Source: Maridesulfovibrio hydrothermalis AM13 = DSM 14728 (lineage in GTDB: Bacteria; Desulfobacterota; Desulfovibrionia; Desulfovibrionales; Desulfovibrionaceae). Taken from it: 64,000 nt of DNA. The stretch spans positions 2,248,870 through 2,312,869 of the forward strand of contig NC_020055.1 in the NCBI RefSeq assembly GCF_000331025.1. Reading direction: 5' to 3'. This document shows, piece after piece, positions 37,336 through 46,220 of the stretch. Numbering within the stretch: the stretch's first letter is position 1; each line of letters begins with the position of its first letter. The position numbers were made by a program, and so were the translations under genes. Under the pieces are notes generated by a model, which saw nothing but the letters and a program-made list of their open reading frames with translations, did not search any database and was not told where the DNA came from.

Positions 37336-38883
37336 TTACCAGTTGAATCCGAAAGTGAACTTTTTGTTACCGGGAAGTATTTCAGGAGCAGGTGTTAAAG
37401 ATATTTCGAGAGGAATTGTTCCTTCATTGTTTTCATTGGCAATTATTTTCAGGTCATCTGGAATTGGCAGTCCTAAGCCTTGAATGAAAAGTGAAACGGC
37501 TTTGCTTAGATCAAGCTCAATGTTTTCAATTTCATCACGTCCTGTCAAAGAGGTGCGGATAAGAAAACCGGTTAGCTGGGAAAGGAACATCCTGAATTTC
37601 AAGGGGCCGCCATCCATTGTGATTGCTCCTGTGACAAAGACGTGATCTCTTCCCGGCGTTCCGGCCAGAGGAAGAATTCCGGCCTGTTTGAAATCTGCCA
37701 GTCTTTCAGTATCAAGTATGATTTCAAGCGGCGATGGTGAAGGACTTTCAGTTAGCGGAAGATTTTCAAGGCGCACTGAGGAGCGGTCGGAAAATCGGGT
37801 GGGGCGGCCATGCGCTGCTATGCTTTTTGCACATAAAGCTCCCATTGCCCACGGGGTGCTGGACCATAACGGTGATGATTCTGCAAATCCAACTTCGCTG
37901 AACCCTGCTTCAGGCAGGTGCATGGGGCGGGCCATGATTCCTCCGAGACATGGAGTGATCCATCCTGCACCGGAATTTGTGACAAGCGTTTTCCAGCGTC
38001 CGTATTCTGCCCCTTCAAGCAGGCCGGGGATGTAGCGGACAGAGCGAAGCTCTTCCCAGTCTGAGATTTCAAGGAATTTTGGACTGATCGGAATGAAAGC
38101 CGGAGCAAGCATTGTTTCGGCAAAGTCCATAATGCGCTCCAGCTCGGACATGGCACGCGGGGTATTGGAAAGCGGTTTGTCGATCAGAATTATGTCTGGC
38201 GGTGTGTCTGCCAGTGTTGACTCCAGCATATCAAAAATCGGGAGACAGTCTCCCTGCGGCAGAGGAACGAGTTTCAGATTAACAGTCGGCCTGGTTCCGG
38301 AGGGGACCTGTTTGAGTAACAGCTCAGCACCTCGCCATGCTGCTTCCATAAGCCTGAAATTTGAATCTGTGAATATTGCCCGCAGAAGTTTGCCGTGAAT
38401 TGCATTAACCTGATTTTCAATACTGCCAGCTTCAAAATATTGAGTTGTACTGCCTGCGGATGTTCCTGTGTCTACTATGGATAACAGGTCATCTATGGCA
38501 TTGGATTTGGATTCGGATTTGAGGTGTTTTGTCGGGGTGGAAATTGTTAACAGACTGGCGACGCGAGGATATTTTGCTGTTAAGTCCGCTGCGGGGCCGC
38601 CTTTTTTTACATACGTTCTGGCGGCAAGGAGTTCTTTAATAAACAGGCAGTTTCTGGCGATATTTTTAGGTTTGAAATCTGCCATCCTTTTAACCGTGAC
38701 CGCAATATTTCCATCCGGACAAATATCTTTGGCCACCGTAATATCGATAGTCGGTGCAAGCTGCGCGATAGCATCGTCCAATGATAGGGAATCTATTGTC
38801 AACACTGGTGGATTGTCAGTGTTTAGTGCTGGGGAAAAGGGACCGATTGCCAGTATTGAAAATGGGGGGATTTCTATATGCAT
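37336..38883 (-). CDS. Fused TssB-TssC sheath paralogue
   Basis: A 515-residue protein in which both T6SS sheath subunits are joined in one chain. Residues 1-115 follow TssB (FSILAIGPFS against LKLLVIGDFS, then DFKPKNIARNCLFIKELLAAR against DFDPDRIIKQVPELQKLMELR). Residues about 165-515 follow TssC (FRLMEAAWRGAELLL; APAFIPISPKFLEISDWEEL; YGRWKTLVTNSGAGWITPCL) down to the last strand. The TssC GNYDF region is replaced and several loops are shorter, so it is unlikely to be a simple duplicate of the local tssB/tssC. It is the only minus-strand gene inside the locus, with its own AAAGGAGA ribosome site, and may be regulated separately. A role as a sheath cap, baseplate adaptor or regulator is inference. 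Confidence 0.82.
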   Translation of the reverse strand: MHIEIPPFSILAIGPFSPALNTDNPPVLTIDSLSLDDAIAQLAPTIDITVAKDICPDGNIAVTVKRMADFKPKNIARNCLFIKELLAARTYVKKGGPAADLTAKYPRVASLLTISTPTKHLKSESKSNAIDDLLSIVDTGTSAGSTTQYFEAGSIENQVNAIHGKLLRAIFTDSNFRLMEAAWRGAELLLKQVPSGTRPTVNLKLVPLPQGDCLPIFDMLESTLADTPPDIILIDKPLSNTPRAMSELERIMDFAETMLAPAFIPISPKFLEISDWEELRSVRYIPGLLEGAEYGRWKTLVTNSGAGWITPCLGGIMARPMHLPEAGFSEVGFAESSPLWSSTPWAMGALCAKSIAAHGRPTRFSDRSSVRLENLPLTESPSPSPLEIILDTERLADFKQAGILPLAGTPGRDHVFVTGAITMDGGPLKFRMFLSQLTGFLIRTSLTGRDEIENIELDLSKAVSLFIQGLGLPIPDDLKIIANENNEGTIPLEISLTPAPEILPGNKKFTFGFNW

Positions 38884-39081
38884 GGAATCTCCTTTTACTT
38901 ACAGGCTGTATAATTAATGATCTCAGCTTAACGCATAATCAGTCATATTGGAAACATAGTATGTTAAATAACTGCGTATTTTGTGTCAGGCATCGACATT
39001 AATTTATTTTATGTGTAGATTAAATGTCAGGATTTGTTTTCTTTTGCAGATATGAAAAGTAATGTAATCGGAGGCTCGTTT

Positions 39082-39660
39082 ATGCGCTGTAAGTGCTTTA
39101 AACTGTTCTTTGTTATGCTTTTATTTATTACCGTAAGTTGCGGGGGTAAACAGAAGCCTGTTGACCCTACTACAGTAACGACTCCGGCATCCAGTCCAGA
39201 TCAGATGAAATGGACCTATCAGACTAATGCCATTTCCTTTCAATTGAATGTTGACAAAAATTTAAATGAATACGACGGATCGCCGCATTCGCTTTTGCTG
39301 TGCGTTTACCAGTTAACGGAGTTGAGTAAGTTTAAGGAGCTGGCAGGCTCAACCACCGGGCTGGGCAAATTATATAACTGCACAAGCTTTGGGCCTACGG
39401 TTAAACAGGTTAAACGGGAATTTGTTCAACCCGGAAAAAATGCAACAATATCAATGGACCGGGCCGAAGGGGCGAAGTTTGTAGGTATTGCAGCCGGGTA
39501 TTATGATCTTCAGGGTGGCGGGGCTACCCGTACATGGCAGATTCCCATGAATATATCGGAGACAGGAATGCTTTTCTGGTCGGATACATGGTATGCTCCG
39601 GCTAAACTGGATGCCATGATAATTCTTGGTCCGCATGAGATACAAAAGGTCGGGGAGTAA
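39082..39660 (+). CDS. tssJ: T6SS outer-membrane lipoprotein TssJ
   Basis: Lipoprotein of 192 residues that links the T6SS membrane complex to the outer membrane through TssM. The signal peptide (CFKLFFVMLLFITVSCGGK) ends in a lipobox with the acceptor Cys near residue 18. The mature part is a beta-sandwich-like domain with the family stretch NEYDGSPHSLLLCVYQL. The ATG at 39082 is preferred because GGAGG lies 7 bases upstream; an earlier in-frame ATG would bury the signal peptide. It begins the second plus-strand T6SS operon (tssJ-K-L-M), divergent from the fused sheath gene. Confidence 0.9.
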   Translation: MRCKCFKLFFVMLLFITVSCGGKQKPVDPTTVTTPASSPDQMKWTYQTNAISFQLNVDKNLNEYDGSPHSLLLCVYQLTELSKFKELAGSTTGLGKLYNCTSFGPTVKQVKREFVQPGKNATISMDRAEGAKFVGIAAGYYDLQGGGATRTWQIPMNISETGMLFWSDTWYAPAKLDAMIILGPHEIQKVGE

Positions 39661-39663
39661 TGA

Positions 39664-41043
39664 GTGCACGCTAATAAACCGCTTTTCTGGCATCAGGGAT
39701 TATTTTTACAACCTCAGCATTTTCAACTGGCTGATCTGCACCAGTTGCATCGGCTGCGCGCAATTCGTGAATTTGGGCAGCCTTATTTCTGGGGGGTGAC
39801 CCGGTTGAAAATTCGCACGGGCGCACTTGAGCGTCGCAATTTTGAAGTCAGTGATATTGAAATTTTGTTCGATGACGGTAATTTTGTTTGTTTTCCCGGC
39901 AACGCAAAGCTTGAGCCTCGTTCGTTTGATAAGGCATGGGTGGATGGCGAGAAGCCCTTTATGGTTTATCTCGGTTTGCGGAAATGGAATCCTGAAGGCG
40001 GGAACGTTTCCCTTGTGGATGACGATGCATCGGTTGTGAACACTATGTTTGCCGCGTCTCCCGATCCTGAAGAGTTACCCGATATGCTTGGAAACGGACC
40101 TGTGGCTCAGGTCAAACCCATGCGTTATGTGCTGCGTCTTTTTTTCGAAAATGAACTGGAAGATCTTGGAGCATATACCATACTTCCGCTGGCCCGTCTG
40201 ATTCTTGATGTTCAGCAGGTCCGTCTGGATGACAGTTTCATCCCGCCTGCTTTGACCATGAGAGCTTCGGATTCATTGAATAATATTTTTAAAGATATAA
40301 GTGATCAGGTGGCTTCCCGTTGCCGCCGGCTGGAGCAGTATAAAAATCCGGCAGGACTCGGAGCAGGTGATCTGGATTTCACTTCAACTGTTTTCCTGCT
40401 CGCTTTGCGAACTCTGAACCGGTATGCTCCGAAATTAAAGCATCTGGCTGATGCTCCTAACATCCATCCTTGGAAAGCGTTCGGTGTATTGCGCCAGATT
40501 ATCGGGGAGTTATCTTCATTTTCGCGTGATATATCTGCCCTTGGCGAAGGGGGGAGCGGTGAAAAGCTTGTACCTGATTATGATCATGAAAATCTGGGGC
40601 CTTGTTTCGAAGCAGCGCGGTCTATTATTACTCATATTCTTGACAGCCTTACTGCCGGACCTGAATTTATGAGTCAGTTCGTTTTTGAAGATCCGTATTA
40701 CACCGCGGAGCTGCCGGAACGTGCTTTCGGTCCGGGAAATACTTTCTGGCTGCTGGTCAGAACCGACCGCCCTGATCAGGCCCTTCCGGAAATCTTAAAG
40801 ATTGCCAAACTTTCAGCGACCAGAGGCATGAGTGCTTTGCTCGCCAGAGCGGTGCATGGCATTGGATTAATTCATGTTGAGAATCCGCCTCCCGGACTTC
40901 CCCGTTCCAAGGGTGCTCTTTGTTTCCGCTTCGATACTCTGTCTCACCTGTGGGAAGATGTTGAGAAGTCGCGCAGTATTTCACTGTACTGGGATTCCGC
41001 TCCTAAAGAAATGACGGCTTATATCGCGGCTATGAGAGGTTAA
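39664..41043 (+). CDS. tssK: T6SS baseplate protein TssK
   Basis: Trimeric connector between the baseplate and the membrane complex, 459 residues, normal length. The opening PLFWHQGLFLQPQHFQLADLH is diagnostic of the family, as are the FDDGNFVCFPG and LPLARL segments. The GTG start at 39664 is supported by GGGGAG 6 bases upstream and by near overlap with the tssJ stop. tssL begins 6 bp after its stop. Confidence 0.96.
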   Translation: MHANKPLFWHQGLFLQPQHFQLADLHQLHRLRAIREFGQPYFWGVTRLKIRTGALERRNFEVSDIEILFDDGNFVCFPGNAKLEPRSFDKAWVDGEKPFMVYLGLRKWNPEGGNVSLVDDDASVVNTMFAASPDPEELPDMLGNGPVAQVKPMRYVLRLFFENELEDLGAYTILPLARLILDVQQVRLDDSFIPPALTMRASDSLNNIFKDISDQVASRCRRLEQYKNPAGLGAGDLDFTSTVFLLALRTLNRYAPKLKHLADAPNIHPWKAFGVLRQIIGELSSFSRDISALGEGGSGEKLVPDYDHENLGPCFEAARSIITHILDSLTAGPEFMSQFVFEDPYYTAELPERAFGPGNTFWLLVRTDRPDQALPEILKIAKLSATRGMSALLARAVHGIGLIHVENPPPGLPRSKGALCFRFDTLSHLWEDVEKSRSISLYWDSAPKEMTAYIAAMRG

Positions 41044-41049
41044 GGTCTT

Positions 41050-41793
41050 ATGCATCTGTCAGACTGCTTTCTGGAACTCTTCACCTTTATCCGCTTTTTG
41101 GCTGATTCTCCGGAAATGGCCGATGCAGAGTATGATGCTGTGCATGAAGATGTCTCAAAGCTTATTGAACGTCTGGAACAGAGAGCTGATAAATGCGGCT
41201 TTGCTCCTGATCTGTTTGATAAAGCAAGGTTTGCAGTATTTGCATGGGTGGATGAAGCTGTACTTTGTTCTTCATGGTCAGGAACCCGTCAGTGGCTCCG
41301 GCATCCTTTGCAGAGGGAGTATTACGGCACGACCAATGCGGGGGAGGAGTTCTTTGAGCGTCTCGATATGCTGCTTGACGGGAATCATGTTCCTGTTGAT
41401 GAGAGTCTTTTTGCCGATCTTGAAAAGGATTCAAATGAAAATGCACCTGCCGGTAAAATAGAAAACGCTAATTCTGAAGTGCTAGAAGTTTATACCTTAT
41501 GTCTGTCCCTTGGTTATACTGGAAAATATTTCAGCGAGTCGGATACTGAACGTCTTGATAAGCTGCGCAATGATTGCATTGCGCGGATAATGGGGAAGCA
41601 GGGCGGCAACGGGCTGGCTGCTTTTCCGGCAGCGTATGGAACTGGAGAGAAAGCTCTCCGCACTTCACAATATGGTCGGGTTTTTGATCCGCTTTCCATT
41701 GTTTTTATTGTTCTTCCGGTGCTTGTGGTGGCTGGTGTTTTTTTCGCCTATAGGGGCCTTCTCGAATACAGTCTCAACCTATGGTTGGGCTGA
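41050..41793 (+). CDS. tssL: T6SS membrane protein TssL (DotU family, short form)
   Basis: Inner-membrane component of 247 residues that binds TssK and TssM. The helical cytoplasmic domain (about 1-205) includes the family motifs FAVFAWVDEAVL and LCLSLGYTGKYF. One C-terminal membrane helix (about 216-240) is followed by only a few residues. There is no OmpA-type peptidoglycan-binding extension, so this is the short form of TssL. In such systems the cell-wall anchor is supplied by another protein; the AMIN-domain protein at the end of this operon is the obvious candidate. Confidence 0.93.
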   Translation: MHLSDCFLELFTFIRFLADSPEMADAEYDAVHEDVSKLIERLEQRADKCGFAPDLFDKARFAVFAWVDEAVLCSSWSGTRQWLRHPLQREYYGTTNAGEEFFERLDMLLDGNHVPVDESLFADLEKDSNENAPAGKIENANSEVLEVYTLCLSLGYTGKYFSESDTERLDKLRNDCIARIMGKQGGNGLAAFPAAYGTGEKALRTSQYGRVFDPLSIVFIVLPVLVVAGVFFAYRGLLEYSLNLWLG

Positions 41794-41827
41794 TCTTCTG
41801 AAATCGACATAGCAAACGATATTACGC

Positions 41828-44800
41828 ATGAAGAAACTAATTCTACAGATACTCAAGGCTCTCTTTTACGTGCTGCTTTTTGTCGCGGCAGCGGTGGCCT
41901 CTTATGCACTGGTTACTTATAAAGGCTGGCCGTGGTGGGCCGGAGCTTGTCTTTTCGGCGGGGTTATCGGTTTTGTTGTTGCGATTCTTTTTATGCGTAA
42001 ATGGTTTTTGCGTAGACGCGAAAGGAAATTTGTCAAGCGTATTGTCGATCAGGATGATTCTGCCATTGCAGCAGCTCCGGTTCATGAAAGGGCACGTTTG
42101 CAGGATCTGCAAACAAGGTGGATGGATGCTGTGGAACTTTTGCGTTCTTCAGAACTGCGTAAGCGTGGTAATCCGCTTTATGTTTTGCCTTGGTATATGG
42201 TTTTTGGCGAGTCTGATTCTGGTAAAACCACAGCGGTGGCCAGCAGCAGGCTGACTACTATTCTTACCGATGTAGGGCCTGTGCCGGGTGTTTCTGCTAC
42301 CAAGAATTGCGACTGGTGGTTTTTTGAAGAGGCTATAATTTTAGATACCGCAGGTCGCTATGCCATTCCGCTTGATGAGTCACGTGACAAAGAGGAATGG
42401 GAGAGATTTCTTACGCTTTTGGTTAAGTATCGTAAAAAAGAACCGCTTAACGGTTTGATTGTTACGGTCCCCGCTGACAGGCTGTTAGGCGGCGATGAAG
42501 ACGGACTTGCCGAGTATGGACGCAGTCTCAGACGGCGTATCAATGAGCTTATGCGTGTACTTGGGGTGCGTTTTCCGGTTTACGTGCTGATTACCAAGAT
42601 GGATCTTGTTTTCGGACTTAAAGGACTGACCGAAGTTCTGCCGGAATATACACACTCTCAGGCTATGGGGCTGGTTAATGAAACTATGATGGCTGACCCT
42701 GAAGAGTTCGTGGATAAAGCCATACTCAGCGTAACAGAGAGATTGCGTGAACTCAGGTTGCTTCTGCTTGACAGCAGCAGTCGTTTTGATCCCGCTTTTC
42801 TGCTTTTTTCAGAGGAACTTGACCGTTTGCGTCCACGGATCAAGGCGTTTGCCGTCGGAGCCTTTGAAGACAATCCATATCAGGAACTGCCATTGTTTCG
42901 GGGGATGTTCTTTTCCAGTGGTGAACAGACCGGCGAACAGAGTTCAGAATTTATCAGCGGACTTTCTTCACTTAAAAATGTTGAAAAAAAGTTGCCTAAA
43001 ACTGCACGCGGTCTCTTCCTGCATGACTTTTTTTCTAAAATACTGCCTCGCGACCGTAATTTATTCACGCCTATTCTTGAGTTTCTTAAATGGAAGCTTT
43101 TGACCAGAAATATGGGAATGGGTGTCTGGCTGCTGATTCTGTTTTTTTTGAGCGGTCTTTTCAGTCTGTCATATATCGCCAACCAGAGGGCTATGAATGA
43201 TCTCTTTGTTGCTTTTCCGGAAAAACCTGTTTTTTCGGAAAAGGTCGACGAGAAGATTGTTCAAATTGATGGATTCAGGAAGAAAATCCTTGATTTGCAC
43301 AATCTTAATTCTGACTGGTGGATTCCACGTATGGGCCTTGAGGTCAGTAATGAAGCTGAATTTGAAATAAAAAAATTGTACTGTCAGGACGTAGAATCTC
43401 TTCTTCTTAAGCCCATGGACGAACAGCTCGATTCAGCTGTCAATAAACTGGATGTTAAATCTACGGAACAGCTTACCAGTTCTTTTATAAAACTTTTGGT
43501 CTGGCGGATTGATTTAATAAAAAATCGTTTAAGCACTGGAACAAGAAAGCCATTATCCGACTTTGAGCTTCCCTCGGGCAGGGCTATGTCAACTGCGATA
43601 GAGGGATTCAACCCCGATTTGATGAAATATTTTGGTGAATTGTATGGTTCATATCTTGAGTGGAATGATAATACCGAAGGTCTCTCTGAGCAGAAGATGT
43701 TATTACAGGCCCGGCTGGGAAAAGTTTTCAGTCTCAAAGGTTCTGATTTCAAGTGGCTGGTGGATTGGATAAATGACAATCCCGAGCTGGAGCCGGTTAC
43801 TTTGCAGGATTTTTGGGGCGGTCCGCAATTGCTTTTGAAAAATGAAATATATGTCGCTCCAGCGTATACTCAGTCCGGTCATAAAATGTTGCAGGGCTTT
43901 CTTGCTGAGCTTAAAGACGCGATGCAGGATGTAGGTGAATTTGATAAAAAAGAAAAGGCCTTCTGGGTCTGGTATGCAGGTGAATATTATAAAATCTGGT
44001 TTAACTTTGCAGAGCACTTTGCTGATGGCAAAAAACAGCTTCTGACCAAGAATGATTACCGTGACATGGCTGCTAAAATGGCATTGCCGAATAATCCTTA
44101 TTTCCGTTTACTTACTCAGATGAAAGATGAATTCAGTCCTATTAAAAAAATTATAACCCCTCCGGACTGGGTTAATCAGGTTTTATATTTTAATGTAGTT
44201 CTAGCGCAATACAAGGCCAGCAAGGCCAAAGGTGTTGAAGAGTCCTCTGAGAAAGCTCAGGATTCACTTAGAAAAATAGTGGCCGAATTCGGTGGAAAAA
44301 TAGCTCAGGATGTTGAACAGCGTATAGAAGTTGCTAAGAGGCTTGATGGTTATATTAACGTTCTTGATGATGTTTCCGCCTTTACTGATACGCAAGAAAA
44401 AGCCTTTAAGAGTGCCGCGGCCCTTTTTCCCGGTTCAGGGGGAAGTCCGGGCGGTTCTTCCGGCGGAGGTTCAAGCGGGGCATCGGGTAGTGCTGCGTTG
44501 AAAAAAAATCCTGTCGAAGGAGCAACTCAGGCAATGTCTGCGCTTAAAGCTCACATGAACAGCGAAGGTCGCGGTTCCGATATGTTCTGGCATCTGGTTG
44601 CCGGTCCGCTTGATTTTATAGTCTATGTAATCATATCCGAAGCTTCCTGTGAATTGCAGCAGTTGTGGGAAGGGCAGGTGCTTGCTGAGGTTGCGCATGT
44701 TCCAAGTAATAAGCTTAGGGAAAATCTTTTTGGCAAAACCGGAGTGGTAAATAAGTTTATTACTGGTACGGCCAAGCCTTTTCTGTCTCGCGATACCAAA

Positions 44801-45340
44801 GGATGGCGCAGTAAGGTCTGGATGGGCATCCCGTTTCCGTTTAAGGATGACTTCTTTACTTTCTTAAATGACGGCGCACGCGGCAGTCAGGAGATTCAGC
44901 CCGAATACAAGGTCACCCTTTCCACCCTTCCGACTTCGGTAAATACCAATGCGACGCAGGAACCATATTCAACAATACTTACCGTGGAGTGCGGCAGTGC
45001 ACAGCAGGTTTTGTCTAATTTCAACTATGCAGAGGAAATGCTTTTTACCTGGAAGCCGGAAGACTGCGGAACAACTACGCTGACAATCAAGTTTCCCGGA
45101 CTCAGTCTTACCCGCAGTTATGATGGAAAGCTTGGTTTTGCAAAGTTTCTTGGTGAATTCCGTGGCGGGGTAATGACATTTACTCCTAAGGATTTTCCGC
45201 AGCAGGAGAAGGCTTTAATCGACCTTGGCGTAGAGACCGTGAAGGTTGGCTATGCTTTCAAGGGAGCGGCTCCGGTCATCGAATTACTTGATATTAAACC
45301 CCTAAATATTCCTGACAACATTTCGAACTGCTGGCAATAA
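41828..45340 (+). CDS. tssM: T6SS membrane complex protein TssM (IcmF)
   Basis: Central inner-membrane protein of the secretion channel, 1170 residues. Two helices lie in the first 60 residues and a third near 437-460. The cytoplasmic NTPase-like domain between them has an intact Walker A GESDSGKTT (127-135) and DTAGRY. The long periplasmic part that contacts TssJ follows. A Gly/Ser-rich stretch (about 869-890, GGSPGGSSGGGSSGASG) interrupts the periplasmic region and looks like a flexible linker. The ribosome site is weak. Confidence 0.95.
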   Translation: MKKLILQILKALFYVLLFVAAAVASYALVTYKGWPWWAGACLFGGVIGFVVAILFMRKWFLRRRERKFVKRIVDQDDSAIAAAPVHERARLQDLQTRWMDAVELLRSSELRKRGNPLYVLPWYMVFGESDSGKTTAVASSRLTTILTDVGPVPGVSATKNCDWWFFEEAIILDTAGRYAIPLDESRDKEEWERFLTLLVKYRKKEPLNGLIVTVPADRLLGGDEDGLAEYGRSLRRRINELMRVLGVRFPVYVLITKMDLVFGLKGLTEVLPEYTHSQAMGLVNETMMADPEEFVDKAILSVTERLRELRLLLLDSSSRFDPAFLLFSEELDRLRPRIKAFAVGAFEDNPYQELPLFRGMFFSSGEQTGEQSSEFISGLSSLKNVEKKLPKTARGLFLHDFFSKILPRDRNLFTPILEFLKWKLLTRNMGMGVWLLILFFLSGLFSLSYIANQRAMNDLFVAFPEKPVFSEKVDEKIVQIDGFRKKILDLHNLNSDWWIPRMGLEVSNEAEFEIKKLYCQDVESLLLKPMDEQLDSAVNKLDVKSTEQLTSSFIKLLVWRIDLIKNRLSTGTRKPLSDFELPSGRAMSTAIEGFNPDLMKYFGELYGSYLEWNDNTEGLSEQKMLLQARLGKVFSLKGSDFKWLVDWINDNPELEPVTLQDFWGGPQLLLKNEIYVAPAYTQSGHKMLQGFLAELKDAMQDVGEFDKKEKAFWVWYAGEYYKIWFNFAEHFADGKKQLLTKNDYRDMAAKMALPNNPYFRLLTQMKDEFSPIKKIITPPDWVNQVLYFNVVLAQYKASKAKGVEESSEKAQDSLRKIVAEFGGKIAQDVEQRIEVAKRLDGYINVLDDVSAFTDTQEKAFKSAAALFPGSGGSPGGSSGGGSSGASGSAALKKNPVEGATQAMSALKAHMNSEGRGSDMFWHLVAGPLDFIVYVIISEASCELQQLWEGQVLAEVAHVPSNKLRENLFGKTGVVNKFITGTAKPFLSRDTKGWRSKVWMGIPFPFKDDFFTFLNDGARGSQEIQPEYKVTLSTLPTSVNTNATQEPYSTILTVECGSAQQVLSNFNYAEEMLFTWKPEDCGTTTLTIKFPGLSLTRSYDGKLGFAKFLGEFRGGVMTFTPKDFPQQEKALIDLGVETVKVGYAFKGAAPVIELLDIKPLNIPDNISNCWQ

Positions 45341-45367
45341 CAGGCTGTAAGGAAACGGAGTAGTGAC

Positions 45368-46093
45368 GTGCTGACAATATTCTACCGGAGATTTTACATT
45401 CTGCTTTTTCTGATCTGGCTTACAGCTATGGCAGGTGTTTTTGTGTTATCCGTGTGGGGAAATTTCGATACGTTCATTGCTGATTTCAGCAAAATAGCAC
45501 AGGTCGGAATTGCTCCTGAGAATTCCGGAAATTCCAAAAACGGGACAAACGTAGATGTTGTAAAGCGTGCAACAAATGCCATCATGCATAAAACAAAAGT
45601 CGCTGGAAACGCGGTTCGTATGGAAGTTGTCCGTGAAGTGCGCGGTGTGGAGCGAGCTGTTGAACAGGATGTGGATGAGGTTGAAGCTGTAGTAGAGTCA
45701 ACTCGGGGTTCTTCGAAAGAAACTCAGGAAGAGAAGGCCGGTCTTTTAGATGATACTCAGAGAGAGAGGGCGGCAAAGCTCACCAAAATGGATATCTCGG
45801 TGGTTGATGACCAGCTTTTAGCCAGTTTAAGCACGACAAAAAGTGTGGGCAGGGTTACTTATTTTTGGATGAACGATCCTACCCGTCTGGTGGTAGATTT
45901 GCGCGGTGAGTGGGAAAATGAAATATCGCGCATAAATGATATCCCTGACAGTTTTGTAAACAGGGTGATCATCGGAATGCATCCGGACCGCCTGCGTCTG
46001 GTTTTCAGGTTAACAGGTGCTTCGAGGGGAGGGAAACCGGGGCTTTTGCGTACCTCTGATGGGCTGGAAATAGCGGTGGATAATCCTGAGTAG
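45368..46093 (+). CDS. AMIN-domain membrane protein, last gene of the T6SS operon
   Basis: This 241-residue protein has one N-terminal membrane helix (about 7-31), a charged Glu/Val-rich helical region (about 45-140) and a C-terminal domain resembling AMIN (about 142-241), with NDPTRLVVDLRGEW and HPDRLRLVFRLTG. AMIN domains are known to target proteins to peptidoglycan or the cell envelope. The gene lies 27 bp after tssM with GGAG before its GTG start, so it is co-transcribed with tssJ-K-L-M. Because TssL here lacks an OmpA domain, this protein may anchor the membrane complex to the cell wall. This is inference from domain and context. Confidence 0.75.
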   Translation: MLTIFYRRFYILLFLIWLTAMAGVFVLSVWGNFDTFIADFSKIAQVGIAPENSGNSKNGTNVDVVKRATNAIMHKTKVAGNAVRMEVVREVRGVERAVEQDVDEVEAVVESTRGSSKETQEEKAGLLDDTQRERAAKLTKMDISVVDDQLLASLSTTKSVGRVTYFWMNDPTRLVVDLRGEWENEISRINDIPDSFVNRVIIGMHPDRLRLVFRLTGASRGGKPGLLRTSDGLEIAVDNPE

Positions 46094-46171
46094 AAAAATT
46101 ACCTGAAATGGTTTTTACTTTTAAATCGGTAAGGTAGCTGCCATTCTCAGAGAGATGGACAAAATATGAAT

Positions 46172-46203
46172 ATGCAAGGGTCGGGATCTCCCGACCCTTG
46201 CAT
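46172..46203. terminator. Bidirectional terminator, end of T6SS locus
   Basis: A perfect stem of about 14 bp (TGCAAGGGTCGGG with CCCGACCCTTGCA, 46172-46203) with a tight 4-base loop, followed by TTGTTTTTC. It separates the T6SS operon from the convergent chemoreceptor gene. Confidence 0.88.
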
Positions 46204-46220
46204 TGTTTTTCAATAATAAG

